The translations under genes were made by a program, and so were the position numbers. Below the pieces are notes generated by a model. It made no database searches. It saw nothing but the letters and a program-made list of their open reading frames with translations, and was not told where the DNA came from. A stretch of 64,000 nt of DNA from Glycine soja (taxonomy: Eukaryota > Streptophyta > Magnoliopsida > Fabales > Fabaceae). The stretch is from positions 17,627,731 to 17,691,730 of the forward strand of contig NC_041008.1 in assembly GCF_004193775.1 (NCBI RefSeq), given 5' to 3'. Positions 44,536-57,306 of this stretch are shown here, in pieces (the first letter of the stretch is position 1; the number at the start of each line of letters is the position of its first letter).

Positions 44536-46342
44536 TATCTTAACTGATGTAAAATGAGTCATTTTATATCAATTCATAAAAGAATCAATGTTGGATGTGT
44601 TTTTCTTAACTTTTTTGTGACTTTTTTCCTACTTATAAGTAGAAGCTAGGCCAAACAATATATACAAAAGCTCTAAATATTATAAGGAGATTAAAAAATC
44701 TTTTAAAAAAACTCCTTGAAGGAGCTTCTCATAAGCTTACATGGAGCTTTCTTGCCATGCTCCACTTCGAATCTCATCCGTAGCTATTTTCTTTACTTCT
44801 TACTTGCTTTTAAATTCTAATTGTGTTCACTGCTCCATTTTTTTTTCTTTTCCTAATTAAATCCTACGCTCTACCTATCTGTAAGTAGTACACCACACTG
44901 CCAGAAACAAAAATAAAAAATATACCTGCAACTGGAAGTTAAGTTCGCATCACTAGAATTTTATGCCCGCTAACCCAAAATTTATTCATGAAAATAAAAA
45001 AGAAACAAAAACATGGGGGCATGAATAATTTCATGCAACATCCATGTAAATTCAATCAAATCAACTTACGTAATAGAAGTTACTTTGACAACATGTTGTT
45101 TCAATCAATTTAACCAAAAAATACAAGACAATATAATATAATAAATGAGAGGTTTTAAAATTACACCACTTTCACATATAATTTAGTTATATAAAAATAT
45201 ATATAACAAAACATGCAAATATTTTGCGGAACATGCTCATCGCAAGATACCTAGCGCAACATTAATTCCTGAATAAATTAATTTGTAAATTGGTACTTTC
45301 AACGCAATGATCAAATATTGATAATAAATTTTGTCAAATAATAGTCTTTCTTTCGACCGACTATTATTCACATGAAAACATCTTATAATTGTCACACATT
45401 TATCATCACAAGTATAAAATATTATTTGGCCAAATTGTGTCTTCCTTTGGGCCGAACACAATTCGCATAAATAATTTTATACAAAAATCTATGTAATTTT
45501 AATCAAATCAATTTTTACAATAGGGATTACTTAAACAATATATCGTGTCAATCAACTTAATTAAAAAAATTACTAGATATGCAAATAAATGGGAAGGATC
45601 AGTTACCCTAAATTAACTTCAATCATGATAGCACAAAAAAAAATATATATAAAACATTAATTACGACAAGTAAATATCATATTTAATGCTATCATTTATT
45701 TATACTTAAAATACCCCAAGTAAATATTGCATCTTTATTTTGTTTCTTTTGCTGAGAACACCCTTAGTTTTTCTTTTTTTGTTATGAGGGGTCAAGCTTA
45801 AATGAGTACTTTCATATATGTCTTCTACGAACTCTCTTCCTCATGCACATAATGAGATATAAGCTCATTAATGGATCATTTATCCTTCTAAGTGTTATAG
45901 TTCACTTTGAATTGTTCAAAGCGTGCAGAAAGTGAGATCAAAACTAAATGCACTAGCAGGTCTTCACCAAGCTCTAGCATAAGTGCTTTTAGTTTTGATG
46001 CCAAGTTAGACATTAGACATTTTCATTATGTACTCCCTTATATAACTTTTCCCCTCCCCTTTTTTTAACAAAAAAGATAACAAATAAAAAAAACAAAAAA
46101 CTACATGCACAAATAACTTCCTTATATATATTATGAACAATAGTCATGAAGAGAAGTTGTTCACAAATCCAAATAGCGATGCCAAAAAAACAAAATACAC
46201 CCGAATTTAAATCAAATATCCAATTTACCAACAATTAATATGTGTTGTTCCAAAAATAAAAATTGGGTTCATATAACCAAAGCAATACAGGTATAATTGG
46301 AATCAAATAACTTTAAATCCCAATAATCTAACAGTAATGGCG
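44536..46342 (-). mobile_element. Probable internal remnant of a reversed copia-type element
   Basis: Lies inside the primer site at 46343 on the minus strand. Contains an imperfect direct repeat (about 45047-45131 against 45489-45573; shared ATCAATTTAACCAAAAAA-type wording) and the phrase CTTTGGGCCGAACACAATTC. No gag or pol is recognised. The far end is undefined. Confidence 0.35.
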
Positions 46343-46354
46343 GCTCTGATACCA
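46343..46354 (-). other. Primer-binding site (tRNA-Met), minus strand
   Basis: GCTCTGATACCA on the plus strand is TGGTATCAGAGC on the minus strand, two bases from the LTR edge. Confidence 0.75.
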
Positions 46355-46356
46355 CT

Positions 46357-47066
46357 TGTTGGAATTTTAGAGGATCCTTATGAAATACCAATATAATCAC
46401 CAAGAACACATTACATTAGATTATCAAGAAGAGTTTTAGGAATACCTGAATTCATAATGATTGATCAAACAAACGCGGCGAAAACTGAATCTGTAGGTGA
46501 TTTCTTATATGTACTATTCTTAGGATCTAGTATGAAATGGATAACCGACTAACAACCTAAATGGAGGCTTCATGGTTCTTCCTCAATCGGAACTTCTTTA
46601 TTCCTTAATAGGACCTTCATAACTCTTCAACAGGGAGAAGAGAAACTATATGTGATCAGCCGGTATATTGAGAACCATAGTCTTCTTATAGCGTATTAAC
46701 CTAATATGGTTCCCATTTAGGAGTCCAACTCACTTAATTTGATCAAATAAAACAAAATCCACTAATAATAAATAATTAATATAACTGTCTTATAATATTA
46801 GTCCACATTAATTATTGGAATAGAAAATTCTAACCGATCAAGCCCATGAAAGAAAGTACAATCAACAAACTCTCAAATTAAACATACCTATTCTATTTCA
46901 ACTAAAATCAAGTCTAATAGAAGTGCTAGAGAGTCCCACCAAAAATACCAGCATTAGAACCCTCATAATTTGTTAATCTATCCGATTAGTTGTTGCCCTC
47001 GCTATAAATATATGTCACTATGAATCTCATGATCCTAATTTTGTCCAAGCACATGATTATTGAACA
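46357..47066 (-). repeat. LTR of a reversed copia-type element
   Basis: On the plus strand TGTTGGAATTTTAG...TTATTGAACA, about 710 bp. It is bounded on the internal side by the primer site; the outer edge is inferred from the TGTT...AACA symmetry. Confidence 0.6.
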
Positions 47067-47347
47067 ATATATAATAACTTAAGTCCATGATTTTTTATTT
47101 AATATTTAAATTTATTTAGTTAATATTATATATATTATTTGTAAATCATCGTTAACATAAAAATCTAATAGTTAAAATAATTATGATTTTTTGTAAAATA
47201 AAATGTTTTAAATATTTTTAAGCTTTTAAGCTAAAAAAAATAAAAATTGACAAACAATTTTTACTTAATTTTTTTAAGCTCTAGTTTCTAACTTAAATTT
47301 AAAAGTAACTTTTAATTAAAAAGTAAGCTGAGTAAAACATACCCGTA

Positions 47348-47735
47348 AGACAATCAAAACTACCTCCTTATCATCATGATTTATAGGATAAGAGAGATGA
47401 TCGTCTAACTTGCCCATCAATGAAGGAATATCAAGTTTTTGATGCTATGGCACTTGACGAAGATGTCCTCAATGAAGAAGTTATAAAATCTCGAGGGTGC
47501 TCTTCAAAGAAAACCCATAAAATCATTATATTCTTGGTGTAAAGGGGAAAAGGAATTAACCTGAAGCAGCATATCTAAAAGTGCCAACAAATGAGGTCCA
47601 ACTCGTTGAATTAGGATTAAGAAGCTTGGCTGTTACAAAATCAGAGACATGAGTCATACTCCAAATCTAAAAGAACATTCTAGCTTGATATATCTCGATG
47701 AACAATTGCAAGTGAACAGTCGTGATGCATAAAAA
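47348..47735 (-). pseudogene. RLK copy 3: kinase C-terminal fragment
   Basis: Closely matches 56925-57306 of RLK copy 2, including its fused intron region. The minus strand gives AIVHRDISS, stop, NVLLDLEY and later the end of the kinase (DIPSLMGKLDDH). It shares the deletion of the last-exon start with copy 2, so copies 2 and 3 descend from one already-damaged ancestor. No transmembrane or LRR part is present. Confidence 0.75.
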
Positions 47736-48298
47736 AAAATTAAACAACAATAAAAGTTTATAACACAATAAAAAAATACATATTTCAATTTTTTCAATGT
47801 CATCCATGAGCTCTTCAATATCAGTTGTCCATGGAGAGGATCAACACCAATTGTGTATAAACCAATGCTTCAATTGTCTTTTGAGGAGAGAGCTTTCATA
47901 ACAATTAAGCACTTTACCTCATGTCCTAAAAGGAAACTCTGACAGACCCACAATCACAACATATAATGATGATCGAAACAGAGAGGAACATGATGCAGTT
48001 TCGCGGCACAGAGAAAAGGCTCGAGACGGCGAGACTTGCTGAGAGAGGTGTGAGCCTGAGGTAGGGGTTCACGACACAGAGAAGAATGGACTGAATAGTT
48101 AATAATTTAGGATTTTAGGTTTTCTTTAGTGGGTTGGCACTGAGAAGGGGTGTGTCGTTTATTTACAAGGCTATAGGAAATACAATACAGTACAACATGC
48201 ATTGTACACTTTGCGATTCGCTTTGGATTGGGTCGGTTCCCGAGCCCCAAACTGAAAACCCAATCGAATCACTCGATTCAGGGAAAAACAAATTCAAA
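47736..48298. other. Spacer before the Mutator-like element
   Basis: The stretch 47810-48110 is less AT-rich than its surroundings but has no recognisable frame. The short frame at 48134-48319 runs into the element and is not called. Confidence 0.4.
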
Positions 48299-48399
48299 AA
48301 AAGGTTTGAGTGCTGCTAGGTGCACCCAGCAATTATTGTGAAAATTCCTTTAAGCCCCTGAGTGTTATTTTTAAAAAAATAACTCTCTCGCCTCTCTCT

Positions 48400-48620
48400 C
48401 TCCCGCGCACGCGTCTTCTTCTTCCTCCAACTATTCTGCTTCTTCAGTTTTCTGCTTCTTCAGTCTTCCTCGGACCCTTTGCAGCTTCTTCATTCTTCTT
48501 CTTCTTCTTTGCCGCCATCGCCGCCATTGTTGCCGTGTTTAGGAGGAAGGTGTGGGTCTTCGCGTTTGTGGTTGTTCTTCGTGTTTGTGCTTCTTTTCGT
48601 GTTTCCGCTTCTTCTTCAAG
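48400..48620 (+). other. Probable 5' untranslated exon of the PMD gene
   Basis: CT-rich leader (TTCTTCTTCTTCCTCC) ending at a strong donor AAG|GTAAGT (48619-48624). The next acceptor, TTTGCAG at 50515-50521, lies four bases before the PMD ATG. No coding role is needed; the open frames here are low-complexity. Confidence 0.45.
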
Positions 48621-48689
48621 GTAAGTTTGTCGTTCGTGTTTTGTTTTTTGTCGGCGATGGCAGAAACCGCTGTCGGGAAGTTTCTGGGT

Positions 48690-48905
48690 CGTTTACGGAT
48701 CACTTGATCCGTAAGCATTTTCCGGATCAAGTTGATCTGGAAGATGTTTACGGATCAAGTGATCCGTAAACTATTTGTTAGTAGTTTACGGATCACTTGA
48801 TCCGTAAGCATCTTCCGGATCAACTTGATTTGGAAAATGCTTACGGATCAAGTGATTCGTAAAGCATATTAAGTAGTTTACGGATCACTTGATCCGTAAA
48901 CTACT
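48690..48905. repeat. Left subterminal palindromes (TTACGGATCA..TGATCCGTAA)
   Basis: At least six units such as TTACGGATCACTTGATCCGT or CCGGATCAAGTTGATCTGG are packed in 215 bp. Confidence 0.85.
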
Positions 48906-50520
48906 CACAGCTTCATTTTATTTGAAAAATTGCCAATTATTTGATATATTGTGAGCTTTTTTTTAAATTAGGAATTTTGGTTATTAGGATCACCTCTGAA
49001 TGTATGCTAAATATTTGATAAATAGTGTCATTTTGGAGAATATCTACTGTTTCAATTTGATTTAATGCGAATATGTAATTGCCTTTGATGTAATTGCCAC
49101 TTAGAATTGAATGTGGTATCGGAAAACTAATTCAAATGCCTAGACAACCTCAGAAAATTAAGTTCAAAAGTAACATGATTAGGACAAATCCCTAAAACTT
49201 GATTAAATGTTGATCCTTGAGAGAAAAAGGAAAATGGGAAATCATTGCTTCACCTAACTCACCTGCCTAATGTCTATGAATTTCTTTTGCTCCCTCTAAA
49301 GCTCAAAGGCCTGCAATCATTTCATTCTTCAAAAAGCAGCCCAACCTCCTTTTGCTTTGAACAAAGACAATGAATTTTATTCATGTCTTAAAAGGAGAAA
49401 ACATTCATTATCCGGTGGTCACACTACTAACTTCAATTTCAACGTTCACAACATATTTAGGACTAGCATTATTAGCTTTTTATAGAACTGGTCAACAAAA
49501 ACATATTGGTCAATGTGGATTATTTCTAGATAGAATGCTATAAGGACAATCAATTAGTGTATATAGAAAACATTTAGAGAGAAAGTTTTATGAGGGTTCA
49601 GAGAACAATTAATCCAAATCCTATAATGATTGCAACTTTTACTAGCTGTTCTTATTTCTATTTCAGACTGAACATCAATATTGTTCTATATATTAATATA
49701 TATTGTTCTTAGATGGAATTGTCACAAGCAGTATAACAAGGAATGGTCCTAGTTGTGGTAGCCAACAAGGGAGGGAATTGACATTGATATCATAATGAAG
49801 TGAACATGTTATGGCAATTGAATTAGTTTAATGTAGTGGGTTACTTCTATTAGAGTCATCCAAATTTGTACATTTTAGTAAGAATTTAAGTCTTCTTCTG
49901 CACTTGTTCAATTTAGCTATTTTATTCCTTCACTCAATCCTCTAATGGGTTTTATTCTAGCTTTGGTGAATTATAAAAATAGAACAAAACACAATATTGT
50001 GTTGAGAAATGGTATATTTTGATTCTATTTCGTTTATCCAGACACATCAAACACTATCTTAGCATTAATTCCTAATTTTCATTTATCCACACACATCAAA
50101 CACATCAATCCTGGTTTGATTCTATTTCGTTTATCCACACACATCATTCCTTCATGAATCATTGTTTCTCAGATTCATAAAGCTCAGCAAGTTTCTCTCT
50201 AAGCATTTGAGATGCTGTTGACCACTAAGCATTTGAGATGTTGTTAACCATTATTTATGCTTAGTTTGTTTATCCACACGCATTTGAGATGTTGTTAACC
50301 ACAAAACAACACCTTCCTGAATCAAGGTCAATACCACTAAGCATTTGAGATGCTGTTGACCATTGTTTGTCAGATTCATAAAGCTCAGCAAGTTTCTCTC
50401 TAATAAGTAAAACATATGATAAAACAACAAGTGGCCATTAGAGTAATTGAATTGACTCAACCAAATGCTTGAAATTTGAGAAAATGAAATGAGTGATGGA
50501 TTTTGCGGTACTCATTTGCA
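48906..50520 (+). other. Intron-like non-coding DNA of the MULE
   Basis: AT-rich, with the phrase AAGCATTTGAGATG(C/T)TGTT repeated about four times (50201-50355). No other gene seen. Confidence 0.5.
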
Positions 50521-50524
50521 GATC

Positions 50525-52628
50525 ATGGTTAGGACTAGAGGATTAAGTTGTGCCTTAGGTCAGGTAACTGGCAGAGGTGTGGGCGGAGGAGATCGTGATG
50601 ATTCTGATGATGCTCCACAGCTTCGACGGCCTACTGCATCCGCACGGAGGCAGCGAGTCACTGTGACTACGGATCACGTCGATGAGCCAGTCATCCCTGC
50701 GTCAGAAGTTTAGGATGACCCGATGGAGGCACCAACTGCTGTAGAGAACATTCCTATGGACACAGGCACAAAGGCTGCTGAGGATGAGCATGAAGGATTT
50801 CTGGGTGGTCCGAGCGAGCAATCCGTGTTGACCCTGTATGCGGATCACATTGCTTGCAGCGTATGGATGAGAGAGGTATTTATACTATTTATTTTTAGTT
50901 ACTTGTAAATTATACTTTATGATTGAAATTAGTTTTCCTTTAAATAATGATTTTAACGAATTTTGCATTCCTTTATACTTCAATTCAGCAGCGTCCTGAA
51001 TTGAAGCTATCCTCTCATTGGAGGAAGGTCCACAGTTTAGGCAGGCCTGCCCCTGCCATTGAGGGACTTGTTGCTGGTACAGGACTAAGTCCTCTGATCG
51101 CATGTTCGGTAGACACCGGCGATCGGGGACTTTTGTCCGCGTTTGTGGAGCGGTGGCACCGGGAGACGTCTAGTTTCCATCTCCTAGTGGGAGAGCTCAC
51201 CATTACGTTGGACAACGTCTCCTCGCTTCTCCATCTTCCAGTGATTGGTGACTTACACGCTTTTGAGCCCTTGCACGTGGATGATGCGGTTTAGATGTTG
51301 GTGGACTTGTTGATGGTCTCTCCAGAGTCTGCTAGGGCTGAGACAGCCCAGTGTCGCAGACCGTACGTACGCCTGCAATGGGTACGTGATATATATGAGC
51401 GCCGATGCCAGGCAGGTCATTAGACAACTGCGGCTCGAGCATATCTTCTTCACCTTCTGGGTTGCACTCTGTTTGCTAAAAAGAGTGCAACCAATGTCCA
51501 TGTTGTCTACTTGGAGGCCCTTCGTGACCTCAGTATGACGGAGAGGTACGCTAGGGGAGTGGCTGCTTTAGTGCATATGTACGACCAGCTGAACAATGCA
51601 TCTATGAGCCACAACCGACAGCTTGGCGGTTACATCACATTGCTGCAGGTAACAAATATGTTTTTTATTCGTTCAACCTCAACAATGTTCAACTTTAAAT
51701 TTTGTTACACTTTCATTATTAATGTTTATAATTTTGATGTTACATCTGTAGTGCTGGATTTACGAGCACTTTCCGTCGGTCGCGGACTCCACTGCTGATC
51801 AGGAGTACGACGAGGATTCTCCACGTTCGTGTAGGTGGATTGCGACCAAGAAGACCGTGAAGAGCATTCGTACGCCGGCATACAGGGATCGCCTGGACCG
51901 ACTCCGGATTCCAGATGTCTGTTGGATCCCTTATGGGGAGCACCGGGAGGTCCGGGACTTCCACGTCAGATCGTGCTATTCCGGTCTCTTGCGCTGGGGG
52001 CCTGTTGCTATTTATTACCGACCAGAGAGGATCGTGTGGCAGTTTGGCTACACGCAGATCATTCCTGATCCTTCTGTCGATTCATGGGTCTCGTATGATG
52101 ATATACATGATAGGTGGATGCACTACGAGGATCATATCGTACCAGCATGTGAGGTGTGCGTTGTGCCAGGGGCGTGTTCCAGTGACTACATGGACTGGTT
52201 CTTCCGCATCTCTCATCCTTTCATGACATCAGGCCACACATTAGATCCTTTGCCTCATGGTCACGCCCCACAGCCCTGAGTCGTCCCTCAGGCCCCGCAG
52301 ACGGGTATCCCTCACGTGCCGGAGCCAGGAGCATCGTCTACATCTGCGGAGGAGCCTAGACATGCAGTGGTAAGTAATACTAATAATTTACTTCATTTAC
52401 CTCAATATTTGCATAATAATTTGTGTAATTAGTTTGTTTTGTATGTAACAGAAAGTTTGTGATGACATTGCTGAGAGGTTGGAGCACCATCTGAGTCTAG
52501 GGGTGGTCATGCCTGGCTCATCGACACATGAGGTGATCGAAGAATTCCTCAGATTAGCCAGGAGTGTGACACAGGACCATCTAGTATACGTTAGGTGTAG
52601 ACGCAGGCGGCGCACTGATCAGGCATAG
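50525..52628 (+). pseudogene. Plant mobile domain (PMD, MAIN-like) gene with four nonsense codons
   Basis: Exons 50522-50875, 50989-51648, 51752-52369 and 52452-52628 are joined by GT..AG introns; ATG at 50525, natural stop TAG at 52626. The PMD signature is clear: FVERWHRETSSFHLLVGELT, LDNVSSLLHLPVIGD, the repeat-like MYDQLNNASMSHNRQLGGYI, CWIYEHFPS and, near the end, WQFGYTQIIP. PMD proteins of the MAIN family act in nuclear silencing, and PMD genes are often found in transposons. In-frame stops occur at 50711 (TAG), 51292 (TAG), 51421 (TAG) and 52277 (TGA). There are no frame changes, so apart from these the frame is whole. Confidence 0.8.
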
Positions 52629-53304
52629 TTTATGTACATATTTTATATTGATATTTCATGTATATACAGATATTGTACATGAACTCATTTCATGAGTATT
52701 GTTGGTTTTATTTATTTTCATTACTAATGTTAGTTTTATTTATTTTCATTGATTGTGTATTCCATTTGTGTCTATATACACGTGTGTTATTAAAATGGTC
52801 TAGTTAACTTAGTTATAGTATATGTAAATTATTATAAATGGTCTAGTTAACTTAGTTTACCAACTAATAAAAAATAATTTGAAATATAACTTTAAATATA
52901 ATTGAAATAAGGAAGTTGAAAAGGGTGTAAAAAAAATTAAACAAAAAATGGACATCATTCGTTATCTAAGATCCTTATTTTATATAACATACTAATATTT
53001 TTAAATTCTCTTATAATTACTATTTTCCTACTTATACTAATGATCATGTAAAAAAATGTATTATAAAGTAGTTAGTATTTTAATTTTTAATATAATACTA
53101 ATTTTTTTTTATATTCATTATAATATTAATAATGATATGATTAATTATAAAAATAAAAAATAAATTAATGATGATGATATTAATTTTATAAAATTATTAT
53201 TATCTTTTATGTATTTATTGATTTTTATTAATATGTATAAAATAACCTTAAACAATATCTTTAAATATGTTGTATAGTTAATAAATTATTATTTTCTTCT
53301 TCTT

Positions 53305-53415
53305 ACGGATCAAGTTGATCTGGAAGTTACGGATCAAGTTGATCCGGAAGTCTCTTACGGATCAAGTTGATCCGTAAGTCACTTACGGGTCAACTTACGG
53401 AACAATCCGTAAAAG
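53305..53415. repeat. Right subterminal palindromes
   Basis: CTTACGGATCAAGTTGATCC and variants, four or five units. Confidence 0.8.
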
Positions 53416-53486
53416 GAAAATCAAACAAGGACAATTTCGCCATTTTTTTAAAATGTTGGATGCACTTAGCAACACTCAAAAGGTTT

Positions 53487-55109
53487 TGATATGTTATCAG
53501 TTTTTTGATCCATTCTTGGTTATTTTTTTGAATCTGTTCTGAACATCCCTAATCTCATGTACGAGAGTCCATTTCTAAGCTTTAGAAAAAGGTATGCCTT
53601 TAACTCCAAGTTCATCTTGGCTTTATTTTTAAGCTTTTTGTCCTTAAGTGAAAGACAATTATAATATTTTGGCTTTATTTTTAAGCTTTCTTGTTGTTTC
53701 TAAGTTTGTCTTTAATTATTACTTCATACACCGTGCAAGTCATGAAATGAAACACAAGACATAATACACTGATTACAGTTTATTAGGTTATCTGGTCATT
53801 TGGGTCAAGGGTTGTTTGTTTTAAATTAAAAATAGAGGTGTGCGCAAGGTTTGAGGCAATTGCAGAAGTAACCATTGTAGCTAGTTGCTAGTGTCATGTA
53901 AGTTATGCATGACGTATGCATGCTTGATCATTATGTCTTAAATTCACATGAAGCCAATTTCCATTTGTGATATGTACGTTGTATTACTTAGACATAATTT
54001 GTTTTTACAGGTTGCAAGGCAACTATCAGAATTTGAACGGTAAAAAATTTATTGGCTACAAGCTAATTTGAAAGTTGTACAAGTACATATTGCTTCTTCC
54101 TTTAGCACAAAGTTGGAGACATAATTAGGATTTATTATGTGTATTTGACTATAGCCAAGAGCCCAAAAGGGACTTAATTTTCTACATTTGTATGTGCTAA
54201 TTCAACAAAGTTTGTGATATATATTATTCTCTTGTGTGGTTGTGATATCTTTTTACATGGATTAGAATAAATAAAACGTGTTAGATAAATATTATATACT
54301 TTTACTTTACATCAATGATCTAAAGGTATAAATCTAAAATGATAGTTTTTTAGAACGGTTTGAAATAACCGTTTTAAAAAGATCATCACGTTTTAGAGCT
54401 AATTCTTTTGTGTTAGTGACAAAATGGGGGAATAAATAAAATACAATAATAGTTGGTGTATTTTTATTTTATGGAGTTTTAGAAATGTTAAGCACCTGTT
54501 TAATTTCATTTACCATCCGGGAAAAATAATGAACAAAATTGACAAGTAGATAAAAATCATAAATATTCATACAAATTACTCAACAACTTAGTAAATCTAT
54601 ACTATATAGTTACGACATTAACAAAATGTTAAGAAATAATTATTGCATATGTAAATCAATAACTACTTTTTTTTAAGTTATTATTAGTTTTTTTAAAAAA
54701 AATCTTGTAAAAAACTACATTCTTAGAAGTTATTATTTGTCAAATAATTATTTTTTAAAAGTTAGTAAATATTTAAATAATTGAAAAAGAAAATAATTGA
54801 CGCTGCCACCCCTCTTGCAAATCCCTCCTTGATTCAATGGCCTTCCTGCATCTCGCATTCGCCACTTATTTTAAATTTTTTTTGTTTCGGATATTAATGT
54901 GACAATGCTTTAGACTTTTAAGGATCAAAATAGTGTTTTACTCGTAAATTTTTATGCCTCGTTTCTAAGGGGAAAAAAAAACAGAACTTCTCAAATCCAT
55001 ATCAGTTTTTGCAAATTCAAAAACACTTTACACATAATTATCGAATATGGTCTTTTCCCGGTTAAAATGAAAGAAGGAATAACATATTCGTAAACTCAGT
55101 GACGGGAAA
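53487..55109. other. AT-rich spacer
   Basis: No gene recognised. A small hairpin GAACGGTTT..AACCGTTTT lies at 54352-54377. The stretch 54800-54860 is somewhat less AT-rich but has no frame. Confidence 0.5.
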
Positions 55110-55572
55110 CCGAAACATAGACATCAGAACATCAGTTCATTTCTTTTAAAAAAATTCAGAACGGATCTACATCTTCTCCACACTCCCTGGCTTTCTACTC
55201 CAAACTCCAAAGTAACCACGATCATCTCAAATTGTCATAATGCTCCTAATTATAAAAAATGAATACAGATGATCTCAAACTGAAAATACTGAATCGGAAT
55301 TCGAAGTCTATCAAGGCCAGTTGAATGTGAAAACAAAACAAATTCCAATTCAAAATATGAATCACGACCTTGAAGGATGTCACATTATCAAACTCTTGCC
55401 ACACCAAGGCCTCATGTATGGGAACAATGTGTTCAAACAAGCCCACAACAGTGAACTACAAAAAGGAATAACTAAGAAAATATCTATGCGTCTATAACTA
55501 GCAGTTGAGAGAAATGAAAAAATCAAAGTGGGAGCAGAGAACAGAATTCTCAAGCAATTATTACCATAAGAC

Positions 55573-55994
55573 TGTTAGGATGTGGGACATGGTTATGTCT
55601 TTTTCTATGGAAGGATATGATAGAAATGTATGATAGAAATGATGGGAATAGGAAGAGGATGAGTTTTCAGAAAATTGACACCTTAACTTGAATTGTGTTT
55701 ATCAGCTTCTTGACTTACATTACATGGTTTGCTACAACTTATACTTTTATATACGTTATATAGGTGATTTTTACACACTTTTATATTACTTAGTCCTAGA
55801 GTCTTCTAGACTCATCTATCATCTACTATTCATCTCTATAATGTTCTAGGTGCTTCTATGACTTTAGATAATAAGATATTTTTCTACATCCATCAAGAAG
55901 TTTCTACACACTATAACATCTTCATAGGTGTAGAACTCTTTAGATAATGAGCCACCAATTATACATCTACACTTTTCTAGATTAATCTTCAACA
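55573..55994 (+). mobile_element. Small solo LTR, 422 bp
   Basis: TGTTAGGATGTG...AATCTTCAACA, with AAGAC on both sides (55568-55572, 55995-55999). Copy 1 of the flank has a single AAGAC at the matching place, which confirms the insertion. The strand is arbitrary because no primer site remains. Confidence 0.8.
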
Positions 55995-56082
55995 AAGACA
56001 ACAGTGAACACAGGCGAACATGCTTCAAAATATGTTTCGACACTTGATAAACACTACACAACACAAATATAGGTATCCACAC

Positions 56083-56243
56083 CAAGGTTTTAAATATTGG
56101 TTACAATTTCATCGTATTTGTTGATATCGCAGCAAATCATGGACTACTGCAGCCGATGGGGTTCCAATTACGGTCGCAAACATGTAAACAAATCTTGATG
56201 TTGCGGTCCAAATCACGGTCGTGGGTCATTTTTTAAAATCTTG
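56083..56243. mobile_element. MITE-like insertion
   Basis: CAAGGTTTTAAA at the left and TTTAAAATCTTG at the right form a 12-bp imperfect terminal inverted repeat around 161 bp with a less AT-rich core (CGGTCGCAAACATG, GCGGTCCAAATCACGGTC). Absent from the copy 1 flank. Confidence 0.5.
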
Positions 56244-56820
56244 AATTCCACACCCTTAACCAACAGTAAATATCGAGTACAGTCCTTTGCAGCCAAACTG
56301 AAAAGTAGAACACACACAGAAAGAATGATAGCAGAACACACAACAACAAAGACTACAAATCATTCCAAGTAGAAGTCTCAAGATCAAATATCTCCATGAC
56401 ACCTTCTAATTTGAAGGCAAGTTAATTGCTCAATTTAAAGGAGTACAACAGGAAATCTAGGTGACAGCTTTAGGCCAATCTCAGGAAATCAAATTGGTCA
56501 ATGCCCCCAAACAACACAACTAACAGCAAAAAGGAACTTTCCAAATTGATTATGTACAATGAAATTAAATTTTAAAAAGGTTGTACTAAGAAGAGAATAA
56601 AATAAGAAAAGCTACAACAATGGTTAATGAAATACACTTATTAAACAAAACAAGACCAAACTAAACTCAGATACAGGGAACCAAGGAATAATCATGGAAC
56701 ATCAAAAGAGTAACTAGCAAAAATAGAATACATTTGTTCTGCAATTACATTAACCTTCCAGTACAGTGATAAAAAGACAAATTAAAAAGCCAACTTGGGA
56801 GGAGTTGTGCTCATGCATAT

Positions 56821-57306
56821 TCGGTTAATGGATTGAAGATGACTTTGACATTGCAAGCTCGTTGGCAATTTGCTTCATGGTTGGGCGAGAACCGGGGCTT
56901 TTAGTCAAACAAGCATTTGCTATCCTTACAATCAAAACGACCTCCTTATCATCATATTTATAGGATAAGAGAGATGATCGTCTAACTTTCCCATCAATGA
57001 AGGAATATCAAGTTTTTGATGCCATGGCACTTGACGAAGATGTCCACAACGAAGAAGTTATAAAATCTTGAGGGTGCTCTCCAAAGAAAACCTATAAAAT
57101 CATTATATTCTCGGTGTAAAGGAGAAAAGGAATTAACCTAAAGCAACATATCCAAAAGTGCCAACAAATGAGGTCTAACTGGTTGAATTAGGATTAAGAA
57201 GCTTGGTTATTCCAAAATCTGAGACATGAGTCACATACTCCAAATCTAAAAGAACATTCTGGCTTGATATATCTCGATAAACAATTGCAGGTGAATAGTC
57301 ATGATG
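56821..57306 (-). pseudogene. RLK copy 2, part 2: kinase C-terminal half
   Basis: Minus strand from 57306: HHDYSPAIVYRDISSQNVLL, DLEYVTHVSDFGITKLLN, then TAG. The catalytic-loop HRD is YRD, keeping the Asp but losing the His. FVGTFGY follows to the splice donor. The intron and the first part of the last exon are fused by a deletion. The end of the kinase (DIPSLMGKLDD, then ANELAMSKS-like wording with stops) reaches about 56821. It was separated from part 1 by the gypsy element. Confidence 0.8.

Larger units (their letters stand above)
48308..53477 (+). mobile_element. Mutator-like element (MULE) carrying a plant mobile domain gene
   Basis: Ends GAGTGCTGCTAGGTGCACCC and, in complement at the right, GAGTGTTGCTAAGTGCATCC agree at 20 of the outer 24 positions. 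AAAAGGTTT flanks both sides exactly (48299-48307 and 53478-53486), the 9-bp duplication typical of Mutator-type transposition. Subterminal regions hold GGATCA(A/C)(G/T)TGATCC palindromes. The only gene is a plant mobile domain (PMD) protein; no MURA transposase is present. Confidence 0.85.
55110..56820 (-). other. 3' flank of RLK copy 2
   Basis: Homologous to the 3' flank of copy 1 (15285-16212) but longer because of a solo LTR (55573-55994) and a MITE (56083-56243). No coding sequence seen. Confidence 0.6.

Noticed and set aside
42676..44640. A decayed CACTA or MITE around the solo LTR (ACCGATGTAGAATG at 42772, AACTGATGTAAAATG at 44541)
   Set aside because: The inverted wording is suggestive, but I could not find convincing ends or a target duplication.
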